Shown here in pieces: positions 55,529 to 63,541 of a stretch of DNA of 64,000 nt; position 1 is the stretch's first letter, and each line of letters begins with the position of its first letter. The notes beneath the pieces are model-generated. The model ran no database searches. It was not told the origin of the DNA and saw nothing but the letters and a program-made list of their open reading frames with translations. Source of the stretch: Aidingimonas halophila (lineage in GTDB: Bacteria; Pseudomonadota; Gammaproteobacteria; Pseudomonadales; Halomonadaceae); the NCBI RefSeq assembly GCF_900106955.1, contig NZ_FNNI01000002.1, forward strand, positions 248,001 through 312,000, given 5' to 3'. The position numbers were made by a program, and so were the translations under genes.

Positions 55529-56422
55529 TTAGCCGTTTTCATCCTTCTTAAAGAAATCGATCATTTTCTCCCCGATCTCTTCAGGTTGCTCTTCAGGCAT
55601 GTAATGGCCGCAATTACGCACGATGCCACCTTCAATATGGCTCGTTAACGGTTTCATGGCTTCGAAGATGTCCGGGGACATCCCGACATCTCCACCCAGC
55701 GCGAGTGTCGGGGTGTCTATTTTTGTCGTCGCTAACGACTTGTTTTGCTCAACGTCTTCCAGCACGGCCCGATAATATGCCAGCGCACCTCGTAAGTTAC
55801 CGGGCTGTTTGTAAACGCGCTCATACTCATCGATATCAGCCTGCGAGAAAGTGCCGGCTGGATTGTAGGTTTTCCTCTGGAAGAACCACTCTATGTAACT
55901 TCGCTCGCGGCCGGTAATCAATATCTCGGGCAGGTCTGCTACCTGGTGGAAGAAAAAATGCCAAGCTTTCCAGTTATGGGGGCCAACCTCGATGGTCGAT
56001 TTTAGCGTGACGCCGGGTATATTGGCATCCAGCATCACAAGCCGGCCCACTTCCTCGGCAAAGCGCACGACAAAGGGATAAGCCACCCACGAACCAATAT
56101 CGTGCGAGCCGATATGATAGCGTTCGAAGCCAAGCGTTTTCGCTAATGCATGAACGCGATCTCCCGTTGTTCGCGTATCGTAACCATCTATCGGCTTGTC
56201 GGAATCCCCCTGCCCAGGCAGGTCAATCGCAACCACATGGAAATGCTCGCAAAGTAGAGGCATGACACGGCGCCATGCATACCAGCTTTGCGGGAAACCC
56301 GCCATCAGTAGAACCGGAAACCCTTGTCCCCCGGAAACTGTGTGAAAGCGGATGCCTTCTGCTTCCACCATCGAGTGAGTAAACACCTTGCCGCCGAGCT
56401 CGACTTTGTCATGTGCAGGCAT
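55529..56422 (-). CDS. Alpha/beta hydrolase, epoxide-hydrolase/haloalkane-dehalogenase type
   Basis: A 297-residue hydrolase with an Asp nucleophile in GSHDIGSWVA, in place of the Ser used by esterases, which points to the epoxide hydrolase and haloalkane dehalogenase group. Other motifs are the oxyanion site MAGFPQSWYAWR and the catalytic His in NCGHYMPEEQP. Two Tyr residues in the cap (SYIEWFFQRKTYN and YERVYKQ) fit an epoxide hydrolase. The start at 56422 (MPAHDKVELGGKVFTHSMVEAEGIRFHTV) is family-like. Function as a detoxifier is inferred. Confidence 0.88.
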   Translation of the reverse strand: MPAHDKVELGGKVFTHSMVEAEGIRFHTVSGGQGFPVLLMAGFPQSWYAWRRVMPLLCEHFHVVAIDLPGQGDSDKPIDGYDTRTTGDRVHALAKTLGFERYHIGSHDIGSWVAYPFVVRFAEEVGRLVMLDANIPGVTLKSTIEVGPHNWKAWHFFFHQVADLPEILITGRERSYIEWFFQRKTYNPAGTFSQADIDEYERVYKQPGNLRGALAYYRAVLEDVEQNKSLATTKIDTPTLALGGDVGMSPDIFEAMKPLTSHIEGGIVRNCGHYMPEEQPEEIGEKMIDFFKKDENG

Positions 56423-56531
56423 AGCTCTCTTCCTCTATTGGCCGCAGCTATCGTATGGCTTGGACACGACCAGCTCGTCAACCTATCGTCCCTGATAGTT
56501 GTTCGGCAGGCGCACCACGACAGAATGACGT

Positions 56532-57407
56532 TTACTCGACCGATTCCAGTTTATCTTGCGTTTTTCGCTCGAAGTCACTGGCATCGTGGCGTTCGTGAAG
56601 CTGGGTTTCCGGCTCGCCGAAGGTACGGTTGACCATGCGCCCACGCTGAACGGCCCGGCGGTCGTCGATTTCCCTGGCCCAGCGCACCACATGCTCGTAG
56701 GTGTGCACCTGCAGGAATTCACCGGCATCGTAGAGCCGTCCCAGCACCAGTTGGCCGTACCAGGGCCAGATCGCCATATCGGCAATGGTGTAATCATCGC
56801 CGGCCAGATAACGGGTCTCCGCCAACCGGCGATCGAGCACATCCAGTTGACGTTTGGTTTCCATGGTGAAGCGGTCGATCGCATACTCGATCTTGACCGG
56901 CGCATACGAGTAAAAGTGGCCGAACCCACCACCGACGAACGGCGCACTGCCCATCTGCCAGAACAGCCAGTTCAGCGTCTCGGTGCGAGCCTGAGGCTCG
57001 CGGGGTAGAAAGGCGCCGAATTTCTCGGCCAGATAGAGCAGGATCGCGCCGGACTCGAACACCCGCGTGGGCTCCGGCGTGCTGTAATCCACCATCGCCG
57101 GAATCTTGGAGTTGGGATTGATCTCGACGAAACCGCTACCGAACTGATCGCCCTCGCCGATACGGATCAGCCAGGCATCGTATTCGGCATCGCGATGGCC
57201 CAGTGCCAGCAGCTCCTCGAACATCACCGTCACTTTCACGCCATTGGGCGTGCCCATCGAGTAGAGCTGGAACGGATGGTCGCCGACCGGGAGCTCTCGC
57301 TCATGGGTCGGGCCGGCAATGGGCCGGTTGATGCTGGCAAAGGTGCCGCCACTCTCGTTTTCCCAGGTCCAGACTTGCGGTGGGGTGTAGTCAGTCTCTT
57401 GGCTCAT
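56532..57407 (-). CDS. yghU: Glutathione-dependent disulfide-bond oxidoreductase YghU
   Basis: A 291-residue glutathione-transferase-fold protein (nu class). Start 57407 (MSQETDYTPPQVWTWE) has a GGAG ribosome-binding site; the longer upstream frame is rejected. The thioredoxin-like domain carries FQLYSMGTPNGVKVTVMFEELL with the TPNG GSH-contact motif, and IPAMVD with the cis-Pro. The helical domain has FWQMGSAPFVGGGFGHF and ADMAIWPWYGQL. YghU binds two GSH per subunit and acts as a disulfide reductase and peroxidase. A methyltransferase, deaminase and hydrolase nearby fit a general stress-defence region. Confidence 0.93.
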   Translation of the reverse strand: MSQETDYTPPQVWTWENESGGTFASINRPIAGPTHERELPVGDHPFQLYSMGTPNGVKVTVMFEELLALGHRDAEYDAWLIRIGEGDQFGSGFVEINPNSKIPAMVDYSTPEPTRVFESGAILLYLAEKFGAFLPREPQARTETLNWLFWQMGSAPFVGGGFGHFYSYAPVKIEYAIDRFTMETKRQLDVLDRRLAETRYLAGDDYTIADMAIWPWYGQLVLGRLYDAGEFLQVHTYEHVVRWAREIDDRRAVQRGRMVNRTFGEPETQLHERHDASDFERKTQDKLESVE

Positions 57408-57525
57408 GTGAACTCCATGATCGGATGAACAGTCAGGCAAACGATAGCGTGTTAACGTTTTGCCATCCACCACTGATCGACCCGATCATCGCACGCTATC
57501 GCCACTACCGATCCCGCCCTCGCTG

Positions 57526-58005
57526 CTACGCCCATCCATGTCGTTGACGATGCAACTCATGCACCCGCTGGTAAAAGCCTTCCACCGGGCCGTCGACAGG
57601 TAATCCCGGCACGATCGTCTGAATGGGGAGCGTCGCCACCGGCGGTGGCCCGACATCCATGGCATCGAGCCAGTGCCGCAACTGAGACGACGAGCTGGCA
57701 TACACGATACGTCCCAACCCTACCCAGCCATGTGCCGCCGCACACATCGGGCAGTGCTCGCCGGAGGTGTACACCGTGGCCTTGGCACGGGCCTCGGGTG
57801 ACATGTGATTGGCCGCCCAGCGCGCCAGCGCAAACTCCGGATGCTGGGTGGAATCGCCCCCGGCGATGCGGTTGCGGTCCTCGGCAAGCACGTTACCCGC
57901 CTCATCGACCAGTACACTGCCGAACGGCTCGTCACCTGCCGTCAAGGCCTCGGCCGCCAATTCAAGACAACGCTCCAGATAGCAATACTCGCTCTCTACG
58001 ACCAT
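57526..58005 (-). CDS. Nucleoside/guanine deaminase family protein
   Basis: A 159-residue cytidine-deaminase-fold enzyme. Zinc ligands are in HPEFAL (His and catalytic Glu; residues about 55-60) and GEHCPMCAAA (Cys pair near 84-87). The sequence is near the guanine deaminase (GuaD-like) and other purine/cytosine deaminase groups; the exact substrate cannot be read. It is upstream of yghU on the same strand with 118 bp between them, so co-transcription is uncertain. Confidence 0.88.
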   Translation of the reverse strand: MVVESEYCYLERCLELAAEALTAGDEPFGSVLVDEAGNVLAEDRNRIAGGDSTQHPEFALARWAANHMSPEARAKATVYTSGEHCPMCAAAHGWVGLGRIVYASSSSQLRHWLDAMDVGPPPVATLPIQTIVPGLPVDGPVEGFYQRVHELHRQRHGWA

Positions 58006-58187
58006 GGCGTGCCCCTCGCTTCCCGACTATTTCCCACTATGACAGTCAATCGTTCATCCTGCATGATCGATGCATAAAGTGTGGCACACCACCACCATCG
58101 CGATACGGTGACCGACGAACCGCTTAAGGACAGCCATGGGCTCGGCGTCTAGAGTAGCGGTATGACAAGCGGTGGAGCACGGTTTCC

Positions 58188-59285
58188 ATGCAGCGGCTGA
58201 AGGATGTGACCGGCGATGTTTCCGGGGCGTTCGGCGACCTCGGCACCTTGTTGCCCTACGTGATTGCCGCCCTGGGCCTGGGGGTGCTTGCCCCCACGCC
58301 GGTATTCCTGGGCTTCGCCGCAGGTTATCTGCTGGTCGCCCTGCTCTATCGGTTGCCTGTCGCCGTTCAGCCCATGAAGGCGCTGGGGGCGGTCATCCTC
58401 ACCGGCGGACTCACTGCCAGCGAAACCGCCTGGGCGGGCGCGCTCATTGGGCTGATCCTTCTGGTGCTGGCCGCCACGCCACGCCTGACCCAGGTCGCTC
58501 GCGCCTTGCCCCAATCCATCGTCACCGGTCTGCAGGCCGGCCTCGGCCTGATGCTTGGCGCCATGGCACTGTCGATGATGGCGGAAGGCTGGCTCATCGC
58601 TCTGCCGGCGCTGGCGGCACTGGGACTATCCTGGGTCTGGCCACGCGGCCCCTGGGCCCTGCTGGTCGTGGCCTCAACGTTGCTGCTGGGCACACCGACC
58701 GAGCCGCTCGACCCGGCCGTGCCACCACCCGATACCGACCTCTCGGCTCGGGCCGTCGCCACCGGCGTCATGGCACAATTACCGCTGACATTACTCAATG
58801 CCGTGGTGGTAGCCGCCGCGGTGGCCCATTCGCTCTACCCCGGCCGGGCGGACCGAGTGAACGAACGTCGACTGGCGGCCTCCAGCGGGCTGCTCAACCT
58901 GGCGTTGGCGCCACTTGGCGCTATGCCGATGTGTCATGGTGCCGGCGGCATTGCCGCCCATCACCGTTTCGGCGCCCGTAGCCTGGTGGCTCCCCTGGTC
59001 ATGGCCGGTGTCTGCGCCCTCGCCGCCTTGCAGGGTCCCACGGTGATCGCCTGGCTTGCCGCTATTCCTACGCCGGTCGTGGGTGCCCTGCTCGCCTATG
59101 CAGCGGTCGAACTGATGCTTAGCAAGCGCCTATTCGACGCCCGCCCGGACTGCCGCCCCGTGATCGCCATCACGGCCGGCGTCACCCTCTTTGGCGGTGC
59201 ACTGCTGGGGTTGATTGCCGGCCTGATCGCCGAGAAACTGCGCAAGATGCTCATCCGCCGCCGCGGTGCCCCAACCGGGGAGTAA
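58188..59285 (+). CDS. MOT1-type molybdate/sulfate permease homologue
   Basis: A 365-residue membrane protein with about ten hydrophobic segments. The motifs GDVSGAFGDLGTLLPYVIA near residue 9 and VAVQPMKALGAVILTGG near residue 60, and their later repeat GAMPMCHGAGGIAAHHRFGARS, are the two halves of the MOT1 family, which carries molybdate in plants and algae and is little studied in bacteria. There is no molybdenum cofactor gene nearby. The start at 58188 follows an unremarkable leader. Confidence 0.85.
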   Translation: MQRLKDVTGDVSGAFGDLGTLLPYVIAALGLGVLAPTPVFLGFAAGYLLVALLYRLPVAVQPMKALGAVILTGGLTASETAWAGALIGLILLVLAATPRLTQVARALPQSIVTGLQAGLGLMLGAMALSMMAEGWLIALPALAALGLSWVWPRGPWALLVVASTLLLGTPTEPLDPAVPPPDTDLSARAVATGVMAQLPLTLLNAVVVAAAVAHSLYPGRADRVNERRLAASSGLLNLALAPLGAMPMCHGAGGIAAHHRFGARSLVAPLVMAGVCALAALQGPTVIAWLAAIPTPVVGALLAYAAVELMLSKRLFDARPDCRPVIAITAGVTLFGGALLGLIAGLIAEKLRKMLIRRRGAPTGE

Positions 59286-59314
59286 CGTCCATTGCGGATA
59301 GTCGTCACCCCCGT

Positions 59315-60112
59315 TCAGCTCTGATTGTACTCATCGTGGCGACGCCACCACATGCCTGTCTCGTTGCGTCCTTTCGGTGCGCGATCGAGCCACTGGTACA
59401 TGCTCCACAAACCGTCCAGTCCGCGTGCATAGGTGGAATAGGTGTGGTAGACGCTCCCCTCCTCGAGCACGAATGCGCTCATGCCGGGCCTTTCACGCGT
59501 GTATGTGGCCTTGTCCGTTCCGCTCATGGCAGCACCGATAGTCGCCCCGTCGGGTGTCGATCGCGAGGGTATGTCGGCGGCAGGCTGCTCGCTGTCGCGT
59601 AACTGATCCGCCGGCTCGCGCTGATAGTTGTATTCGATACTCCCCTCACGCTGTTGCGCTTCGCTGAACCAGACATTGAAATCGAAGTTGAAGTCGCTGC
59701 CATGCGAGGACGCCCAGGGAAAGGTCCATCCCAGTCGTTGCTTGTAGGCCTGCAATGTCGCTAACGGGGCTCGCGACACCGCCCACAGCATGACGTCATG
59801 ATTGGCCAGGTGATCGACGATACCGTTGAAGCCGTCAGCGATCGCCGAGCAGGACGGGCAACCCGCCGTGTAATCGGGTCCGAACATGAAATGGTAAACG
59901 AGGAGCTGCGAACGCCCGCAGAAGAGATCCACCAACGAGGCACGCCCGTTATCGGTCTCGAAACGATACGCCTTGTCGATACGAACCCATGGCAGTTCCT
60001 GCCGCCGGCGGGCCAGCTCATCGCTTCTTCGCGTAAGTTCCTTCTCGGCCTTGAGCAGCTCAAGCCGCGCGGCCAGCCACTCCTCGTACGTCCCGGTGAT
60101 ATGTGTCGTCAT
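59315..60112 (-). CDS. DUF899 family thioredoxin-fold protein
   Basis: A 265-residue protein of the DUF899 family. An N-terminal coiled region (LELLKAEKELTRRSDELARRRQELPWVRIDKAYRF) precedes a thioredoxin-like fold with LFCGRSQLLVYHFMFGPDYTAGCPSCSAIADGFNG, where the C-P-S-C pair is at the active-site place. The C-terminal part has SDFNFDFNVWF and GLDGLWSMYQWLDRAPKGR. It is divergent from the HTH regulator at 60232. The function is unknown; the Cys pair suggests a thiol redox role. Confidence 0.92.
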   Translation of the reverse strand: MTTHITGTYEEWLAARLELLKAEKELTRRSDELARRRQELPWVRIDKAYRFETDNGRASLVDLFCGRSQLLVYHFMFGPDYTAGCPSCSAIADGFNGIVDHLANHDVMLWAVSRAPLATLQAYKQRLGWTFPWASSHGSDFNFDFNVWFSEAQQREGSIEYNYQREPADQLRDSEQPAADIPSRSTPDGATIGAAMSGTDKATYTRERPGMSAFVLEEGSVYHTYSTYARGLDGLWSMYQWLDRAPKGRNETGMWWRRHDEYNQS

Positions 60113-60231
60113 GGTTTGACTCCCCTTTCGTCAAATGTCCTTGTTACGTTCTCGATATAACCTTCGCGGTCATGAGATATAGTGAATCCGGGTGACCTCA
60201 CGATGGGAGTAACAAGTGTGGCGGGATTGCG

Positions 60232-61452
60232 ATGGACTCTTTGATCACGGCCGCAGCCCGTGCATTGACGGCGGGTGATTCCTTCGGCGCATTGAACCGG
60301 ATCGCACTGCGCGACGATGCACCGGCGCTAGCGTTGCGAGGGATCGCGATGGCCCAGCTTGGCGATTTCGAGCGCGCGAAAGCGCTGCTGAGACGAGCCG
60401 TGCGCGCCTTCGGCCCCAAAGAAGCCGTCGCTTGTGCCAGGTGTGTCATCGCCGAGGCCGAGATCGCGCTCGTCTCACGCAACCTGAACTGGCCCACGCA
60501 GGCGCTCGGCACGGCGCGGGCGACGCTCGAACAGTATGGCGACCGGGTGAACGCGGCGCATGCACGGTACCTCGAAGCCCGACACCTGCTGCTGACCGGG
60601 CATCTGGACGAGGCAGAGCATATGCTCGCCGATCTCGATCCCAGCCCCTTCCCACCGGCACTGAGGACAGCCCATGAGCTCGTGGTGGCAGGGATCGCCA
60701 TACGCCGCCTGCAGACGACAACGGCACGCGCGGCGCTCACCCGGGCCGAAGGCGTCGCGCACCATGCCGGGATTCCTGCACTGACGGCGGAAGTGGAAAG
60801 TGCCTTTCTCGCCTTGAACACCCCAGCCGCGCGCCTGATTGATCAGGGCGAAGAGCGGCTGCTGTTACTGGAAGAGGTCGAGGCATTACTGGCATCGAAG
60901 GCACTCGTCGTGGACGCCTGTCGCCATGTCGTGCGGAATGCTCACACGGTGGTCTCGCTCGCCAGGCGCCCGGTACTGTTCTCACTCGCACGCTTGCTGG
61001 GCGAAGCCTGGCCTGACGATGTGCCGAGGGGCACGCTCATCGCGCACGCCTTCCGCACCCGGTTCGCCGATGACACGCATCGCGCGCGTTTGCGGGTCGA
61101 AATCGGGCGACTACGCTCAGAGCTCGGCACACTGGCAGATGTGAGCGCGACGCAACGGGGGTTCAAGCTGGTGCCGCACAATACAGGCGACGTCGTGGTG
61201 CTGGCACGGCCGATCGATGAGAAGCATGCCGCGCTACTCGCCCTGCTTGACGACGGTGAAGCATGGTCGAGCTCGGCCCTGGCACTGGCGCTCGGCACCA
61301 GCCAGCGCACCATACAGCGAGCCCTCGACGCGCTCTTAGCCGCAGACAAGGTGCAATCGTTCGGTCGTGGGCGGGCGCGTCGCTGGATGACGTCGCCCGT
61401 GCCCGGATTCACGACAACCTTGTTACTCCCCGGCCCTTATCCAGGTAGCTAG
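60232..61452 (+). CDS. Helix-turn-helix regulator with TPR-like N-terminus
   Basis: A 406-residue protein. The N-terminal about 260 residues are Ala/Leu-rich helical repeats (ALALRGIAMAQLGDFERAKALLRRAVRAFG and similar), a TPR-like array. The C-terminus has a winged helix-turn-helix (WSSSALALALGTSQRTIQRALDALLAADKVQSFGRGRARRW). It is divergent from the DUF899 gene, the likely target, with 119 bp between starts. The next gene (beta-propeller) follows in 35 bp on the same strand, so the three may form one regulon. Confidence 0.82.
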   Translation: MDSLITAAARALTAGDSFGALNRIALRDDAPALALRGIAMAQLGDFERAKALLRRAVRAFGPKEAVACARCVIAEAEIALVSRNLNWPTQALGTARATLEQYGDRVNAAHARYLEARHLLLTGHLDEAEHMLADLDPSPFPPALRTAHELVVAGIAIRRLQTTTARAALTRAEGVAHHAGIPALTAEVESAFLALNTPAARLIDQGEERLLLLEEVEALLASKALVVDACRHVVRNAHTVVSLARRPVLFSLARLLGEAWPDDVPRGTLIAHAFRTRFADDTHRARLRVEIGRLRSELGTLADVSATQRGFKLVPHNTGDVVVLARPIDEKHAALLALLDDGEAWSSSALALALGTSQRTIQRALDALLAADKVQSFGRGRARRWMTSPVPGFTTTLLLPGPYPGS

Positions 61453-61487
61453 GCTATAGTCACCAACCAAGCAACCAGGACAGACAC

Positions 61488-62117
61488 ATGAACCGCTCAC
61501 CAGCCGACATCCTCAGCGAACATGGCCCCTTCCCCGGCATCGACTGCGTGCATGGCGTCACCTATGACGGCCGGCATGTCTGGCTTGCCACCGGCGACAC
61601 GCTGACCGCCCTGGATCCAGCGAGCGGGGAGACGCTGCGCTCCCTCGCTGTCACCGCGAATGCGGGAACCGCCTTCGACGGAGAGCATCTGTTCCAGATC
61701 GCCGAAGACCGCATCCAGAAGGTCGACCCGCAAAGCGGCCGTGTCATCGACACTATTCCGGCCCCCGAAGGCGGTGTTTCAGGGCTCGCATGGGCTGAAG
61801 GCATGCTCTGGGTGGGACGATATCGGGACCGGACGATCCAGCAAGTCGATCCGCACAGCGGCGAGGTGCTTCGCACCATCGAGTCCAACCGCTTCGTGAC
61901 CGGGGTCACCTGGATCGACGGCGAGCTATGGCACGGCACCTGGGAAAGTGACGAAAGCGATTTACGACGCATCGATCCGCGCACGGGAGACGTCCTGGAG
62001 AGTCTCGAAATGCCGCCGGGAATGGGTATATCGGGGCTCGAGTCCAACGGCCACGATCGGTTCTTCTGTGGTGGCGGAGGCAGCGGCACGTTGCGAGTCG
62101 CACGCCGACCCAAGTGA
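61488..62117 (+). CDS. Beta-propeller protein, glutamine-cyclotransferase/SMP-like
   Basis: A 209-residue protein of repeating GxxWIATGD/QVDPxSGEV units (about 45 residues each, for example LTALDPASGETLRSLAV, IQKVDPQSGRVIDTIPA, IQQVDPHSGEVLRTIES, LRRIDPRTGDVLESLEM), forming a four- to five-bladed propeller. No signal peptide. The repeats resemble the Vgb/streptogramin-lyase-like and glutaminyl-cyclase-like groups, but the catalytic residues are not visible. Its closeness to the regulator at 60232 suggests that it is part of the same small unit. Confidence 0.75.
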   Translation: MNRSPADILSEHGPFPGIDCVHGVTYDGRHVWLATGDTLTALDPASGETLRSLAVTANAGTAFDGEHLFQIAEDRIQKVDPQSGRVIDTIPAPEGGVSGLAWAEGMLWVGRYRDRTIQQVDPHSGEVLRTIESNRFVTGVTWIDGELWHGTWESDESDLRRIDPRTGDVLESLEMPPGMGISGLESNGHDRFFCGGGGSGTLRVARRPK

Positions 62118-62154
62118 GGCGCCTTGGCTGGCGGTAGTCCTATCTTTACTCAAG

Positions 62155-62188
62155 CAACCTTCGCTGATCGGCCGACCGGCGAAGGTTG
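62155..62188. repeat. 10-bp inverted repeat after the propeller gene
   Basis: CAACCTTCGC (62155-62164) and GCGAAGGTTG (62179-62188) form a perfect inverted repeat with a 14-nt loop, 37 bp after the propeller stop codon. No T-run follows on either strand, so it is only a weak terminator candidate. Confidence 0.5.
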
Positions 62189-62273
62189 ACGCTCTCTAGC
62201 CGCATAAGCAAGGGATCACTTGCCACTCACGCAACCCGAGGACGACAACATCAGGGAGTTGCTGGCATTGATT

Positions 62274-62297
62274 ATTGTTATGTTATAACGTATCTTT
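62274..62297. promoter_or_regulatory. Predicted Zur box upstream of zinT
   Basis: The palindrome GTTATAAC (62282-62289) lies in an AT-rich context that resembles the gammaproteobacterial Zur consensus (a TGTTATA-type palindrome), 60 bp upstream of the ZinT start. Zur blocks transcription when zinc is plentiful. This fits the product downstream, a zinc-binding periplasmic protein. The site was recognised by eye and not scored. Confidence 0.7.
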
Positions 62298-62349
62298 CGT
62301 TGATGCCTTAGGGCAATCCTATCTCATTGCAGAAAAAGGAGCGTTGATA

Positions 62350-63018
62350 GTGAAAATGGTACTGACACAAGGGGCAAGCGTGTTAGCCGTCAGCTTACTG
62401 GCACTGGCGGGTGGCCAGAGTGCAGCGGCATCGCAGGACGAGCATGAGCACAGTCATGATCATAACCACGACCATGACGAGGACATCTATGCCGGCTATT
62501 TCGAAGACAGCCAGGTAGAAGACCGCTCGCTGTCCGATTGGGAGGGGGACTGGCAATCCGTCTATCCCTACCTCGAAAACGGCACCCTGGATGAGGTGTT
62601 TGCTCATAAGGCGAAACACGAGGGTGACAAGACGGCCGACGAGTACAAGGCATACTACGAGACCGGGTATCAGACGGACATGGATCGTATCGTCATTGAC
62701 GGACAGACCGTCACTTTCCATCCAGATGGCGATGAAGAACGATCTGGCGAGTACACCTATGACGGCTACGAAATTCTGACGTACGAAGCAGGCAATCGCG
62801 GCGTCAGGTATATCTTCGAACTCGCCGAAGACGCTGACGGGCTTCCCCAGTACATTCAATTCAGTGACCATGCCATCTTCCCGACTGATGCCGATCACTT
62901 CCATCTGTACTGGGGCGACGACCGCGACGCCCTCTTGGAGGAAGTCACGAACTGGCCGACCTACTACCCATCCGACCTGGATGGACAGGAAATCGTCCAT
63001 GAAATGAGGGCGCACTGA
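62350..63018 (+). CDS. zinT: Periplasmic zinc-binding protein ZinT
   Basis: About 222 residues. The best start is GTG 62350, 8 bp after the AAGGAG site (62336-62341); ATG 62356 is two codons downstream but spaced farther from the site. A signal peptide (ASVLAVSLLALAGGQSAAA) precedes a His-rich stretch (HEHSHDHNHDHDED), then a lipocalin-like domain with the family blocks DWEGDWQSVYPYL, EYKAYYETGYQTDMDRIVI and FSDHAIFPTDADHFHLYWG, which hold the zinc-ligand His residues. ZinT scavenges zinc in the periplasm for ZnuABC. The Zur box at 62274-62297 fits. Confidence 0.93.
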   Translation: MKMVLTQGASVLAVSLLALAGGQSAAASQDEHEHSHDHNHDHDEDIYAGYFEDSQVEDRSLSDWEGDWQSVYPYLENGTLDEVFAHKAKHEGDKTADEYKAYYETGYQTDMDRIVIDGQTVTFHPDGDEERSGEYTYDGYEILTYEAGNRGVRYIFELAEDADGLPQYIQFSDHAIFPTDADHFHLYWGDDRDALLEEVTNWPTYYPSDLDGQEIVHEMRAH

Positions 63019-63269
63019 GTGGCGGTAGTCGCTCGAGGTCCGAGAGCCGGAGGAGCGTACTCGGCAGGCGGGGAAAATAAAACACGAAAACCTTTGACCC
63101 AGGCCACCAGGCATGAGACTGTGTGTGTCAGTAGGTTGGCAAGCAGCATGGTTTCAGCAGTACTCGAATTCTTTCGACGGCCTGTAATTATCATTCTTGT
63201 TTTACCCGCTACTCATCTGGGTAACACCAGGATCTTTAGCAAGGCGCTAAGCGCGAAAGGATTTTTATC

Positions 63270-63476
63270 ATGACTACTGGTACCGTCAAGTGGTTCAACG
63301 ATTCCAAGGGTTTCGGCTTCATTTCTCCTGCCGATGGCGGCGATGACGTGTTTGCCCACTTCTCCGAGATTCAGGCCGAAGGCTTCAAATCCCTGCAGGA
63401 AGGTCAAAGCGTCTCTTTCGACGTGACTCAGGGCAAGAAAGGCCTCCAGGCTTCGAATATCAAGACGCTTGCCTGA
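63270..63476 (+). CDS. Cold-shock domain protein (CspA family)
   Basis: A 68-residue single cold-shock domain: [44 protein letters not shown] has RNP1 (KGFGFI) and RNP2 (VFAHFS). It acts as an RNA chaperone or transcription antiterminator. The upstream gap (63019-63269) is long, as usual for csp leaders, and holds a hairpin TTACCC/GGGTAA (63202-63207 with 63219-63224) and a small one near 63243-63253 (GCGCTAAGCGC), which may give temperature-dependent folding. An AAAGGA site precedes the ATG. The terminator at 63489-63539 follows. Confidence 0.95.
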   Translation: MTTGTVKWFNDSKGFGFISPADGGDDVFAHFSEIQAEGFKSLQEGQSVSFDVTQGKKGLQASNIKTLA

Positions 63477-63488
63477 TAACGAGCGCTC

Positions 63489-63539
63489 ACGAACCTCTAC
63501 GGTTCGTTAAAACGGGGCCCGCATCAGCGGGCCCCGTTT
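63489..63539. terminator. Double hairpin between the csp gene and the sigma-54 activator gene
   Basis: First stem ACGAACC/GGTTCGT (63489-63495 with 63501-63507). The second stem, a 13-bp GC-rich pair (63510-63522 with 63527-63539), has A-rich and T-rich flanks and reads as a terminator in both directions, ending csp on the plus strand and the activator gene on the minus strand. Confidence 0.85.
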
Positions 63540-63541
63540 CG

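Noticed and set aside
62275-62349. TTG start for a longer ZinT
   Set aside because: It would place the start inside the Zur box and put residues before the signal peptide; GTG 62350 has a proper ribosome-binding site.
63019-63273. 84-codon frame between zinT and csp
   Set aside because: It has poor composition, no ribosome-binding site and covers the expected long csp leader.
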